Numbered from the stretch's first letter, positions 28,334 through 37,147 are shown. The stretch is DNA of 64,000 nucleotides from JAAELZ01 sp965237485 (GCA_965237485.1 CBDEFQ010000006.1:682001-746000), one strand, 5' to 3'. Program-made: numbers and translations. The notes: generated by a model from the sequence alone, not told the origin.

Positions 28334-29461
28334 TCACTGTAGCGGATATATTTTTAAACGCTCGCTTGGCAGTTCGATTAGCATCTTGCCGCCCTCTTCA
28401 ATGGCCAATCTGCGAACCGCATTTACTGATAAATCAGCAACGACTTGATTCTCGCCGATGTTCGGGTTGCTCAATCTAGTTCTCCAGAAAGACCCTAAGA
28501 ATTCCATTTCATCTACTTCCACCTCAATCGTGTTCGAAGACTCTTTTATGGGGTCCGGGTCGCCAACAGATTTATCACCCATCGCATGAGGAATGATATC
28601 GTCTGGTCGAATTGCCGCAATAATATCTTCGGGATTTGTATAGGTATGGGCAGCGCACGTGAAGTTTAAAGTTCCAATATCAACACTCGGTTCAGCACTA
28701 TTTACTCGCGCTTTAAAACTGTTGGTTTCACCGATGAAATCAGCCACAAAAAACGATATGGGGTCTCGATATATTTCGGTTGGCGTGCCCACTTGTGCGA
28801 CGACCCCATCAACTAAAACCACAATCCGGTCCGCCATTGACATGGCTTCTTCTTGGTCATGGGTTACCATGACGGTGGTTACACCCAGCTTTCTTTGTAA
28901 GTCCTTTAGTTCATGGCGTAGCCGAACCCGCACCTTCGCATCAAGCGCGGACAGCGGCTCATCAAGTAGCAACAAACCCGGCGACATTGCCAATGCACGT
29001 GCTAACGCCACACGTTGTTGCTGTCCGCCCGAAAGTTGTGCTGGATATTTTGTAGACTGACCTGGCAGATCAACCAAAGACAGCAATTCATCTACGCGCG
29101 CATCGATATCTTGCCGTGAAACCCCAGTGTTTTCTAAGCCAAACGCCACATTTTGTTTAATCGTAAGGTTAGGAAACAAAGCATAAGATTGAAACACAAT
29201 TCCAAAGTCTCGCTCCGACGGCGGCAAATTGGATACATCATTGCCGTCTTGGATAATAACACCAGAGGTTTGTAAGTCTAAGCCCGCGATAGCCCTGAGT
29301 AAGGTAGTTTTGCCACACCCTGAAGGGCCCAAAAAGCAAACCAACTCACCCGAATTAATCTCTAAGGAAATATCATCCAGTGCTTGAAAGTCCCCAAAAA
29401 ACTTGCTCAAATTCTGGATTTGCAAATAAACGTTTTCTTGATCTGCACCTGAATTATCCAT
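28334..29461 (-). CDS. 2-Aminoethylphosphonate-type ABC transporter ATPase
   Basis: 375 residues. Walker A is GPSGCGKTT (45-53), the Q-loop is VFQSYALFPNLTI, the signature LSGGQQQRVALARAL, Walker B LLLLDEPLSALD and the switch MVTHDQEEA. The C-terminal ~130 residues form TOBE-type beta domains, as in PotA/FbpC/PhnT proteins. It lies between the binding-protein gene and the permease gene on one strand. Import of AEP is inferred from the family of the binding protein and the phnWAY genes at 46-50 kb. Confidence 0.85.
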   Translation of the reverse strand: MDNSGADQENVYLQIQNLSKFFGDFQALDDISLEINSGELVCFLGPSGCGKTTLLRAIAGLDLQTSGVIIQDGNDVSNLPPSERDFGIVFQSYALFPNLTIKQNVAFGLENTGVSRQDIDARVDELLSLVDLPGQSTKYPAQLSGGQQQRVALARALAMSPGLLLLDEPLSALDAKVRVRLRHELKDLQRKLGVTTVMVTHDQEEAMSMADRIVVLVDGVVAQVGTPTEIYRDPISFFVADFIGETNSFKARVNSAEPSVDIGTLNFTCAAHTYTNPEDIIAAIRPDDIIPHAMGDKSVGDPDPIKESSNTIEVEVDEMEFLGSFWRTRLSNPNIGENQVVADLSVNAVRRLAIEEGGKMLIELPSERLKIYPLQ

Positions 29462-29492
29462 TTTCTTGTATTACTTGTAAGGTGTTTACGAA

Positions 29493-29520
29493 TAAAAAGG
29501 GCATCCTAGAGGGTGCCCTG
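29493..29520 (-). terminator. Terminator/attenuator hairpin between phnS-like and phnT-like genes
   Basis: Read on the minus strand, a 9-bp stem (AGGGCACCC / GGATGCCCT, one G-T pair) is followed by TTTTT, 19 bp after the binding-protein stop. It would let the binding protein be made in excess over the ATPase and permease, as in many ABC importer operons. Confidence 0.7.
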
Positions 29521-29538
29521 ATTTAACTGGAATGAAAC

Positions 29539-30564
29539 CTAGCTCTTAGGCTCAGATTTAGTATCGTAACGACTTTGCCACTCGCTAAGAATACGCTTAC
29601 GATTATTCGCAGCGAACTCAAAATCGTTGTCGATCATCTTCTCAGCAAGGTTTGATGGGAAGTTCTCAACTAGCTTTGCTACACCAGGGTAAGCAACAAC
29701 CGCATAGCCACTGTTATACATTTCGTTGGCTTTTTTAGTGATTGTCCAATCTGCTAATGTTTGCGCATCGGCTAAATTGTCTGTACCCGCAACAATTGCG
29801 GTGGCTTCCATATCCCAGCCCACACCTTCAGTAGGTACAATGATATCGATCGGCGCGCCGGCATTTTTAGACTTGGCACCACGAAAAGCAAATGATACGC
29901 CAATTGGAATTTCACCCGCTGCGGCTAACTTGCATGGCTTAGAACCAGAATGGGTGTAAGAGGCGATGTTGTCATGTAAGGAATCCATAAATGCCCAGCC
30001 TCCCTCTTCACCGAACATTTGTAACCAGCTCGATACGTCTAAGAACCCAGTGCCTGATGAATTCGGGTTAGGCATGATAACGTGGCCTTTGTACTCTGGT
30101 TTAGTTAAATCTGCCCAGCTGGTTGGTGCCGTCAGCCCCCAATTTTCACCCTCTACAGTGTTAAAACATACTGAAGCTACCCAAGCATCCATACCCGTCC
30201 ACGCTGGTGGGCTACTCTTATCCACAAACTTTGAATCAAGCTTTTCAACGCCCTTTGGTGCGTAAGCTTCTAACATACCTTCAGACTTCAATAGTAAAAG
30301 TGATGTTGCTGCCAAGCCCCAAACGATATCGGCCTGTGGGTTATTCTTTTCAGCTAATAGCTTTGCCGTAACAATACCGGTAGAATCGCGCACCCAGTTA
30401 ATTTTGATATCAGGATGATCCGCATTAAAAGCGTCAGCATATTTAGGTAAGTCTTCCGCTTCTATCGCAGAATAAACCGTTAGCTCGCCCGCGATTGTGG
30501 TAGGCACTAGCATCGCAGACAATGCGACACTTATTCCCAGTTTATTTAATTTTGTTCTAATCAT
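29539..30564 (-). CDS. 2-Aminoethylphosphonate-type ABC transporter substrate-binding protein
   Basis: 341 residues with a signal peptide (basic MIRTKLNK, hydrophobic ISVALSAMLVP, cleavage near TIAG/ELTVYS). The mature part is an extracellular solute-binding protein of the iron/thiamine/AEP class: VYSAIEAEDLPKYADAFN, NPQADIVWGLAATSLLLLKS, MPNPNSSGTGFLDV, and a FAFRGAKSKNAGAPIDIIVP hinge segment. This matches the PhnS2-type AEP-binding family. It is the first gene of the operon and divergent from the broken LysR gene. Confidence 0.85.
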   Translation of the reverse strand: MIRTKLNKLGISVALSAMLVPTTIAGELTVYSAIEAEDLPKYADAFNADHPDIKINWVRDSTGIVTAKLLAEKNNPQADIVWGLAATSLLLLKSEGMLEAYAPKGVEKLDSKFVDKSSPPAWTGMDAWVASVCFNTVEGENWGLTAPTSWADLTKPEYKGHVIMPNPNSSGTGFLDVSSWLQMFGEEGGWAFMDSLHDNIASYTHSGSKPCKLAAAGEIPIGVSFAFRGAKSKNAGAPIDIIVPTEGVGWDMEATAIVAGTDNLADAQTLADWTITKKANEMYNSGYAVVAYPGVAKLVENFPSNLAEKMIDNDFEFAANNRKRILSEWQSRYDTKSEPKS

Positions 30565-30969
30565 ATTTCAATCCTCCTACAAGATTGTTGAGTGTTATTT
30601 GCAAGTAAATATAGCCTTGCTCTTAGAAGCTGTCACCTTATTCTTTAAACTAATACAGCGAGGCAACTTATTATTCTAGTGCTTTGTTGCCACTAACTGC
30701 CAGCAATTAGCTCAAATCACCTTAAAATTGTGAGACACTGTCACTAGATATACACACTATAATATTTGAAATTGTCTACACAACCAGCGGCTATAATGCC
30801 GCATCACACCTACAAATAAAATCGTTCTTTCTGATGGTTTCAGCAATTTAATTTATACGTACCATAGCGTTTTATCAAAGAAAATTAATGTGAATTTTTA
30901 TTCAATAATGAATCCAAAATGCATAATCCTAGATAATTGAACATACACTATTTCCATAAGAATAATAAC
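30565..30969. promoter_or_regulatory. Divergent intergenic region between the AEP transporter operon and a LysR gene
   Basis: About 400 AT-rich bp with no credible gene. CTATAATATTTG near 30771 is a possible -10 element for one direction. LysR-type regulators usually act from such divergent regions, so the operator of the neighbouring LysR protein is expected here. No single operator could be picked with confidence. Confidence 0.4.
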
Positions 30970-31730
30970 ATGTCTATTCGATTTCCACCCATTTCCGCCT
31001 TACGCGCTCTTGAAGCCGCCGCTAGATTGAAAAGCTACACACGTGCAGCAGAAGAACTCCACGTAACACAAAGCGCGATCAGTCATCAAATTAAGCACGC
31101 CGAAGAAGTGTGGAACATTAAGTTGTTTACTCAGGACGGACGAAAACGCGTGCTGACTGAATCGGGTCACTCCATCGTACCTATTGTGCGGGATTTCATT
31201 CAACGACTCACCGCCTCAGTAGAAGATATTAAGGATGAATATCAAGGCAACACGCTAAAGGTAAGTTTACTGCAATCTTTTGCAATGAAGTGGCTGGTTC
31301 CGCGTTTAGGCCATTTTAATCAAAAAAATCCAGCTGTAGAGATTTGGCTATCTACTTCTACTGAGCTAGCCAACTTACATAACGATGAAGTAGATGTAGC
31401 CATTCGCTTAGGCTACGGTGATTGGCCAGAAGTCTATGCCGAAAAAATTCTTAGTGAATTGGTTTTCCCTGTGTGTAGCCCCAGTTTCGTTGAGCAAAAC
31501 GGACGACCAAAGCACCCACAAGATTTGTTGAACTATCCTTTATTTCGCAGAGGAAGATACTGTAACTTCAGGTATGGACTTTTATATTAGATAGAGCAGT
31601 ATGGCCTTTTCCCCCTAGGGGGATTTTTTTCGAATTTTTGATTTATTCAAATTTTCTATCTTGGTGTCTTGTAAGTTGAGCCATTTGTGCGTTCCCTGTT
31701 TTAAGCAATTAACATACTGGAGACACCCAA

Positions 31731-33084
31731 ATGACCCAATCAAACAATAACGTATTTGACGTAGTAGTGGAACACACATCTCAGAAGGCCCCGATGCCAT
31801 GCGCCCCGTGCTCACCGCACTGCTCAATGAGGCGATGAAGATTGAAAGAGAGCCGTTTCCAGGCGCATCACACTATGAGCATAGTCAAGACCGGCCAGGG
31901 TTTGCCAATGGCTACCAAGATAAGCGTATCGATACGCAAGCCGGTACGCTCAATCTGCGTATCCCAAAGACCGCTAAACACGTTGATGAACCTTTTTACC
32001 CTCAATCGCTAGAACGCGGCTGACGCAGCCAACGTGCGATGCTGCTGACCGTTGCTGAAATGTACGTGACGGGCGTTAGCACGCGCCGAGTCGAAAAAGT
32101 CATGCAGAGCATGGGTATTGAAAGCATCTCCTCTACACCGGTCTCACGGGCTAACCAGAGCATGGATGAGGCGTTAAAAGTCTGGCGTGATCGTCCGTTG
32201 GGTAAAGTCTCTTACCTAATCCTTGATGCGCGTTATGAAAAGGTGGGTGAGGGCCACCAAGTGATTGATATGGCGGTGTTGAGTGCGGTGGGTGTATTGC
32301 CTTGTGGACGGCGTTGCGTATTAGGAACGGCAATGGCGCTTAATCCTAGATAAATCAGTTAAAACACGAAAGTCCATGCAAGCTCTTGATGCACCTGGCA
32401 AAATCAAAAAAAACCTTATCACCAATAAGGTGACCGCGACTTTTTTGATTTCACTATGCACTTCAATTGCTTACATGACTTTTCCGCGTTTAACTGATTT
32501 ATCTAGGTTAATGAAGCCGAGGTTAACTGGCGAGCGTTCCTCAAAGGCTTGGTTGACCGGGGCATACATGGTATTGAGTTTATTGTCAGTGATGATCACC
32601 GTGGCTTAAAAGCCGCTAGAAAGGCAGTGTTCCCAGGTATACCTTGGCAGCGTTGCCAGTTTCATCTGGCGCAGAATGCAATGCATCATGCCCCAATCAC
32701 AAGATCAAGCAGCGCATTGGTGGTGAGCTGCGTAGTGTTTGGAATGCACCCAATAGGGCAGCTGCTCAGGTTAATCTAAAAGTCCTTGTGAGCCAGTACC
32801 AGGAAAAGCATGCTCACTTGGCGCAGTGGCTAGAAAACAATGTGCCTGAAGGGTTAAATGTGTTTGCCTTGCCAGATAGACACCAAAAGAAAATGCGAAG
32901 CTCCAACCGCATTGAACGGACGGTTCAACAAGAACTTAAGCGGCGAACCCGCTTGGTCAGAGTCTTTCCTAACCGAGAGGCTTGGTTACGATTAGTCAGT
33001 GCCATTCTGATTGAAATTGACGACGAATGGGCTAATGCTAATCATCGATATATCGTGTGGAACGACAATGAGTCAACTTGCTAG
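31731..33084 (+). pseudogene. ISb transposase (IS256 family), multiply broken
   Basis: MTQSNNNVFDVVVEH starts at 31731, but a CACACA run just after (one CA too many) throws it out of frame with MRPVLTALLNEAMKIEREP at 31799. A TGA at 32021-32023 then splits PQSLERG from RSQRAMLLTVAEMYVTGVST in the same frame. A MITE sits at 32345. A C5-to-C4 loss near 32691 breaks the C-terminal part. The IS256 core motifs LILDARYEK, IVSDDHRGLKAAR and SNRIERTVQQ are recognisable. The first two lesions are shared with the copy at 53469. Confidence 0.88.
32345..32507 (+). mobile_element. Hairpin MITE copy 1 (163 bp) inside ISb
   Basis: Ends CCTAGATAAATCAGTTAAA and its exact inverse. TTAAT is duplicated at 32340-32344 and 32508-32512; the uninterrupted sister sequence in ISb at 54079 confirms the empty site. 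The whole element folds as an imperfect palindrome with the centre CCTTATCACCAATAAGG. No coding capacity. Confidence 0.92.
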
Positions 33085-33116
33085 ACAAAAAGTCCATACC
33101 CAATGTTGCGTAATCA

Positions 33117-33263
33117 TCAAAACTCGGATCTGAATCCGAAAACAACTCGGATCTAGATCCGACATATCCTATGACTAATACTAATCCTTTTACTAATGAT
33201 CCTAAAGATGCAGCTACGGCTAGTGTTTCGGCAAGACCGAAAGCACCCCCAGTGCCACATTAA
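33117..33263 (+). pseudogene. C-terminal remnant of an unrecognised gene
   Basis: A frame open from the ISb end reads SKLGSESENNSDLDPTYPMT then NTNPFTNDPKDAATASVSAR and stops after PPVPH. Low-complexity, Asn/Ser/Pro-rich; no family recognised. The DNA carries two near-palindromes, CTCGGATCTGAATCCGA and CTCGGATCTAGATCCGA. It may be the cut-off 3' end of a gene next to which the ISb originally inserted. Confidence 0.35.
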
Positions 33264-33275
33264 AAAATAATCGAC

Positions 33276-33306
33276 TTGCTTATTGCGGTATTTTCTGTTG
33301 TATAAT
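33276..33306 (+). promoter_or_regulatory. Candidate promoter of the AbiJ-like gene
   Basis: TTGCTT (33276-33281) and a perfect TATAAT (33301-33306) are spaced 19 bp apart, about 130 bp before the start codon. The leader between contains the 19-bp palindrome and three TTTCTTTG units (33402-33428). Confidence 0.55.
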
Positions 33307-33384
33307 GCAGATTCAACACACCAAGGCGGGGTTTAACTGGAGTCACGAGCCAGATGCGGAGCATAAGAAGCAGTCACGCAGCTT

Positions 33385-33403
33385 TAAAGGGGTCTGACCC
33401 CTT
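33385..33403. repeat. 19-bp palindrome, copy 1
   Basis: AAAGGGGTCTGACCCCTTT: two 9-bp perfect arms around one base. Other copies are at 34423 and 36977. It could terminate transcription or mark a cassette boundary. Confidence 0.8.
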
Positions 33404-33433
33404 TCTTTGCTTTCTTTGCTTTCTTTGTAACTT

Positions 33434-34414
33434 ATGAATTTTAAGAAGAGGAACCTAAGGGGAATTGCCGAAGCAATAGTTGGCAACGCAGATCACTTTC
33501 GTTATCGATCTAGTAGTGTCATCACAGAATTCTTTGACGAGTGCGATCTGGAATACGCGCATGATGGCTCAACTAGATGGAGATGGGCAGCCGAACGGGT
33601 TAAGGAGTTGTTAAAGGAACCACAGCCAACAGCTCACGCTTTACCAGATAGATTCGTGCATTTATTACGCGTCCTTATGGAGAAATTTGATGCTGAGCCT
33701 GATGACCCAGACCGTTCACTCGCGCTTGAAGTTCTTAACAAACCGCTTATTAGAGAGGGTTATGAAGCTTTCTACGGCGAAGATAACTTACTTTACATTC
33801 GACACATTGGCACAAAAACGATTTCTGTTACCAGTAACCCCCATAGACCGTTTACCCCACAAGAAATTGAAAGGCGAAATCAACTAATAGAATATCTTAA
33901 TAAGTGCTCAGAAGATGAACTAATCGAAAAGGTATTACTACCTCTATATAGGCAGCTAGGCTTCCATCGAATTAGCGCTGCTGGACACAAAGATAAAGCA
34001 CTGGAATACGGGAAAGATATCTGGATGAGGTATGTATTGCCAACGCAGAACGTACTCTATTTCGGTCTTCAGGTAAAAAAGGGAAAGCTTGATGCCGCAG
34101 GGCAGACTAGAAAGTCAAATGCCAACATTGCGGAAATCTATAATCAAGTGGTTATGATGTTAGGGCATGAAATCTTTGACCCTGAAACAAATAAAAATGT
34201 TCTAGTGGATCACGGCTTTGTGGTCGCTGGTGGCGAGATAACCAAACAAGCTAAAAACTGGCTCGGACAAAAACTTAATGCGACGCAACGAAGCCAAATA
34301 TTATTTATGGACAGAGAAGATATACTGAATCTTTATATCGTTAGCTCTATGCCTTTACCAGAAGATGCTTTACCTAAACCAGTATCGGGTTTTGTCGAAA
34401 ATATGCCCTTCTAA
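33434..34414 (+). CDS. Putative abortive-infection protein: AbiJ_NTD3-like domain plus PD-(D/E)XK nuclease-like domain
   Basis: 326 residues, intact. Residues ~8-60 (RGIAEAIVGNADHFRYRSSS, then EFFDECDLEYAHDGSTRWRW) resemble the AbiJ N-terminal domain 3 with its YRSSS...FF...HDGSTR pattern. From ~140 a restriction-endonuclease-like fold is suggested by LYRQLGFHRISAAGHKDKAL, Glu191, GKD (Asp195) and LQVKKGK (Gln213, Lys215), a D-QxK active-site pattern as in Mrr-type nucleases, ending with a helical NIAEIYNQ region. No clear Shine-Dalgarno precedes the ATG. It is bracketed by 19-bp palindromes and carried on a transposon-like unit. A phage-defence role is inferred; no experimental homologue is recalled for this fusion. 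Confidence 0.7.
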   Translation: MNFKKRNLRGIAEAIVGNADHFRYRSSSVITEFFDECDLEYAHDGSTRWRWAAERVKELLKEPQPTAHALPDRFVHLLRVLMEKFDAEPDDPDRSLALEVLNKPLIREGYEAFYGEDNLLYIRHIGTKTISVTSNPHRPFTPQEIERRNQLIEYLNKCSEDELIEKVLLPLYRQLGFHRISAAGHKDKALEYGKDIWMRYVLPTQNVLYFGLQVKKGKLDAAGQTRKSNANIAEIYNQVVMMLGHEIFDPETNKNVLVDHGFVVAGGEITKQAKNWLGQKLNATQRSQILFMDREDILNLYIVSSMPLPEDALPKPVSGFVENMPF

Positions 34415-34422
34415 CATAACCA

Positions 34423-34441
34423 AAAGGGGTCAGACCCCTTT
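34423..34441. repeat. 19-bp palindrome, copy 2
   Basis: AAAGGGGTCAGACCCCTTT, 9 bp after the AbiJ-like stop. On the other strand it contains the last codons and stop (KGV-stop) of the glycosyltransferase gene, so it sits between two convergent genes and could serve both as terminator. Confidence 0.8.
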
Positions 34442-34692
34442 AAAGTTAAAGTTGTGGTATTTAGTAGATAAAACTAGCGCATCATGTCGGGTATCATTCT
34501 TCCTCTCCATGTATGCTTTGTTGAAGTACGTAGGGTAATGTAAAACCCTAAATTCGCGATCCTGGACAGTGACTAAAACGCCTACTGCTCTTGTGAAAAA
34601 ATCAGCGTGGTCTAGCCTTTTTAAATTTTCATCCCATCCCACTAAACGAATTTTCTCTGTTCCGGCAATTTTCAGGGTAGTTGCACATTTTC

Positions 34693-35742
34693 CTACGCAG
34701 CCAATAATACTTCTTTTTGTGGGTTCAGCGCAACCGCACCACAAGGCCGCCAATTTCGGGTTTGGCCAGACCACCGATTAGGTTTTGCTGCTTTAGCTTC
34801 CTGATAAACAACTTCTCGTTTTGCTAATAGGGCACTATCTTCACCGCGATAACGCTGGCCAGGTGTAACGTAGCGTATAGCACTGTGACGATGTTCTTCG
34901 TTATACCATTGCATAAACTTACCCACCCATTGGCGGGCGGCCTCTAAGCTATCGAAGCCTTGAGAAGGCCACGCAGGGCAATACTTTACCGTTCTAAACA
35001 TGGATTCAATATAAGCGTTGTCATTGCTTACTCTTGGCCTTGAGTAAGAGGGCTTTATTCCTAATGCTTCTAACTTCGCTCTCATTGTGAACGATTTCAT
35101 TGGGCTGCCATTATCACTGTGTAAGACGGGCATGCCATCGCAGCTGGCCACTTTTAGAGCCGCCTGAGACATCAACTGCGCACCTAATTCACCGCTTTCA
35201 ACAGGATGTACTTCCCAGTGAACGCCATAGCGACTGTAAAGGTCTTCTACCATGTACAGGTAATAATGCTTGCCAATAGTACGCGTCGCCAAATAGGTGA
35301 TATCCCACATCCACACAGCATTAGGTTTTAGCGCTATATGAGTATCGGGTGTTCGGGACTGCTTTTGTTTGGCGCGGCCGCGGCGCTTCAATTGCCCATG
35401 CGCCTTGAGAACTCGATAAAAGCTAGACTCGCTGGCCACATAAATACCTTTGTCAGCCAACTGCGGTACTATTTGCGACGGCGGCAAATGATTGTATGCC
35501 GATTCATTACATATCGATAAAATGTGTTGCTGCTCTTGCTCGCTTAGTTTATTGCCAGGGACTGGCTTTTCTACCAAAGGACGTTGATCACTGCGGATAC
35601 TATCTTCTCCTTTTGGCTTCCAACGTCTAAGCGTAGACTCGGCAAGGCCAACCAACTCACAAGCACTTGAACGCTTTGAACCTGCGTCTACTGCTTCATT
35701 AACATCATTGATTACTTTAATGCGCGTCTGAGTCGTAATCAT
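34693..35742 (-). CDS. IS3-family OrfB transposase, ISc copy 2
   Basis: 349 residues from the ATG overlapping the OrfA stop. All three catalytic residues are present (WDITYL, HSDNGSP, YIESMFR). One private change is LKRRGRAKQ where the other copies have LKHRGRAKQ. Apparently intact. Confidence 0.92.
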   Translation of the reverse strand: MITTQTRIKVINDVNEAVDAGSKRSSACELVGLAESTLRRWKPKGEDSIRSDQRPLVEKPVPGNKLSEQEQQHILSICNESAYNHLPPSQIVPQLADKGIYVASESSFYRVLKAHGQLKRRGRAKQKQSRTPDTHIALKPNAVWMWDITYLATRTIGKHYYLYMVEDLYSRYGVHWEVHPVESGELGAQLMSQAALKVASCDGMPVLHSDNGSPMKSFTMRAKLEALGIKPSYSRPRVSNDNAYIESMFRTVKYCPAWPSQGFDSLEAARQWVGKFMQWYNEEHRHSAIRYVTPGQRYRGEDSALLAKREVVYQEAKAAKPNRWSGQTRNWRPCGAVALNPQKEVLLAA

Positions 35743-36230
35743 ACTTCCTCGTCCTCCCAAAGCGCCTGAAACTTTTTTTGTAATACTAATAATGCGGCCG
35801 TTTCAGCCAAGGCTTTATCTTTGCGGCGCAGCTGGGTTTCTAGCTTCTTCTTGTCTTTTTTTAACGCACGTATTTCATCGCGCGCAACTTTAGGGCTAAT
35901 GAGAGCCTCATCAACACCATTAATACAAGCTTCTCGCCATTGCGTTATTTGAGTAGGGTATAGGCCTTTCTCTCGGCAATACGCAGATAATTCTTGTTCA
36001 TTCATCGCAGCAGTTTCAAGAACTACGGTGAACTTAGTTTGGCAATCCCACTGATTAGATGAATCACTATTAGGCATTAAAACTCCTGATCGTCTGGCTT
36101 TATTTCGCCAATCATACAAGGTTTGAACACTGATTCCTTCTTCTCTAGATATTTCTGCGAAGGACTGACTATTTGATGATAATAATTTAGATAAAACAGC
36201 TTCTCTTCGTTCTACGCTATATTTCGGCAT
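35739..36230 (-). CDS. IS3-family OrfA, ISc copy 2
   Basis: 163 residues, same protein sequence as in copy 1, with the A7 slip site intact (seven T on the plus strand near 35772). The stop overlaps the OrfB start. Confidence 0.92.
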   Translation of the reverse strand: MPKYSVERREAVLSKLLSSNSQSFAEISREEGISVQTLYDWRNKARRSGVLMPNSDSSNQWDCQTKFTVVLETAAMNEQELSAYCREKGLYPTQITQWREACINGVDEALISPKVARDEIRALKKDKKKLETQLRRKDKALAETAALLVLQKKFQALWEDEEV

Positions 36231-36976
36231 GAGTATTTCTCCGCCGCCCCTTGTGAATTAAAATGTGTGCAACTACCCTGACGTCTGGGGGTTCTTCCAA
36301 TATAAAAGTTAGGCACTTTTAAATGCACCCTAAAGCGATCAATATAAGTACTTGGCTCAATAAGTGGGGCTTTATCTGTGGGAAATACGGGAGTTTGAGT
36401 GTAATCATGAACAATTCGTAGTGGTAGGTATATAACTTCGCCAGCTAATATATCTACCTCTAAATTTCTCTCCATGCTATCAAGCACATTGAGTAAACTG
36501 GTGCTCCTGTTAAACACAAAATCGTCATCCAAACAAAGTAGATACTTTGTGTCTACGGCTTTTAGTCCAGCGTTTCTGCCAGCTGAAACACCGCTGTCAT
36601 AAGAGAGAACTATGGTTTCAACACCCTCTAGTTTCGATGGATGTTTGCTATCATCTACGACAATAATTTTTAAATCTGGATATAACCGTTTGATGCTCTT
36701 AACGAGCTTCTTTAATTTATTTGGGCGCTCGAAAGTTTTAATAATGGCCGTGATGGCCTTCAACCTTTCATCTCGACATGGGCGGCTAATAATGAAATCT
36801 AATGCTCGTTCTATCAGGAGTTCCGTATTTACCAACACCTCATAGCCAATGGCCACGATGTGTTTAAATTTGCCAGTTCTTGCTCTTTTAAGTTTGTTTA
36901 TTAAATCCAATACTCAGCTCTCTCATAAAATTTTATGGAAGTATACATCGGATATTACGACTGGTTACCTGAGTGT

Positions 36977-36995
36977 AAAGGGGTCTGACCCCTTT
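36977..36995. repeat. 19-bp palindrome, copy 3
   Basis: AAAGGGGTCTGACCCCTTT, 7 bp before the ISb right-end fragment. With copies 1 and 2 it delimits the two cargo genes. Confidence 0.8.
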
Positions 36996-37001
36996 TGGTT
37001 G

Positions 37002-37147
37002 TAACCGAGAGGCTTGGTTACGATTAGTCAGTGCCATTCTGATTGAAATTGACGACGAATGGGCTAATGCTAATCATCGATATATCGTGTGGAACGACAA
37101 TGAGTCAACTTGCTAGACAAAAAGTCCATACCCAATGTTGCGTAATC
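37002..37147 (+). mobile_element. ISb right-end fragment closing the composite unit
   Basis: From TAACCGAGAGG to GCGTAATC it matches the last 146 bp of ISb, including the transposase stop and the terminal repeat. It is followed directly by the CAGAGGAA duplication of the LysR gene. Confidence 0.9.

Larger units (their letters stand above)
31556..33115 (+). mobile_element. ISb copy 1 (second IS256-type family), containing a MITE
   Basis: Ends GATACTGTAACTTCAGG... and ...CCATACCCAATGTTGCGTAATC, related as imperfect inverted repeats around GGTATGGACTTTT. It is about 1392 bp without the 163-bp MITE and its duplication. Near the left end CCCCCTAGGGGG followed by ATTTTTTT (31611-31630) forms a terminator-like hairpin. 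Confidence 0.9.
34663..36290 (-). mobile_element. ISc copy 2 (IS3 family, 1628 bp) in the glycosyltransferase gene
   Basis: Full ends with a 4-bp duplication, GTTC, at 34659-34662 and 36291-36294. Oriented like the gene it interrupts. Confidence 0.95.
34430..36910 (-). pseudogene. Family-2-type glycosyltransferase, interrupted by ISc copy 2
   Basis: Removing ISc and one GTTC duplication joins FYIGRT to EKIRLVGWDENLKRL in frame; the whole is 282 residues. AIIKTFERPNKLKKLVKSIK, LKIIVVDDSKHPS, SYDSGVSAGRNAGLKAV and KYLLCLDDDFVFN (DxD sugar-nucleotide motif) show a GT-A fold, similar to beta-1,4-N-acetylgalactosaminyltransferase-like proteins. It would act in surface glycan synthesis. The stop codon is inside palindrome copy 2. 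No other glycan genes are near, consistent with arrival as cargo. Confidence 0.85.
31556..37147. mobile_element. Composite-transposon-like unit: full ISb, cargo, ISb right end
   Basis: The left boundary is a complete ISb (31556-33115), the right boundary the last 146 bp of a second ISb (37002-37147) in the same orientation. The 8-bp CAGAGGAA duplication lies outside both, so the whole 5.6 kb behaves as one insertion into the LysR gene. Cargo: a C-terminal gene remnant, an AbiJ-like nuclease gene with its own promoter, and a glycosyltransferase gene later hit by ISc copy 2. An alternative is recombination between one ISb in lysR and another ISb elsewhere. Confidence 0.75.

Noticed and set aside
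33402..33428. TTTCTTTGC repeats considered as the start of a CRISPR-like array
   Set aside because: Units of 8-9 bp without spacers; only a pyrimidine-rich leader.
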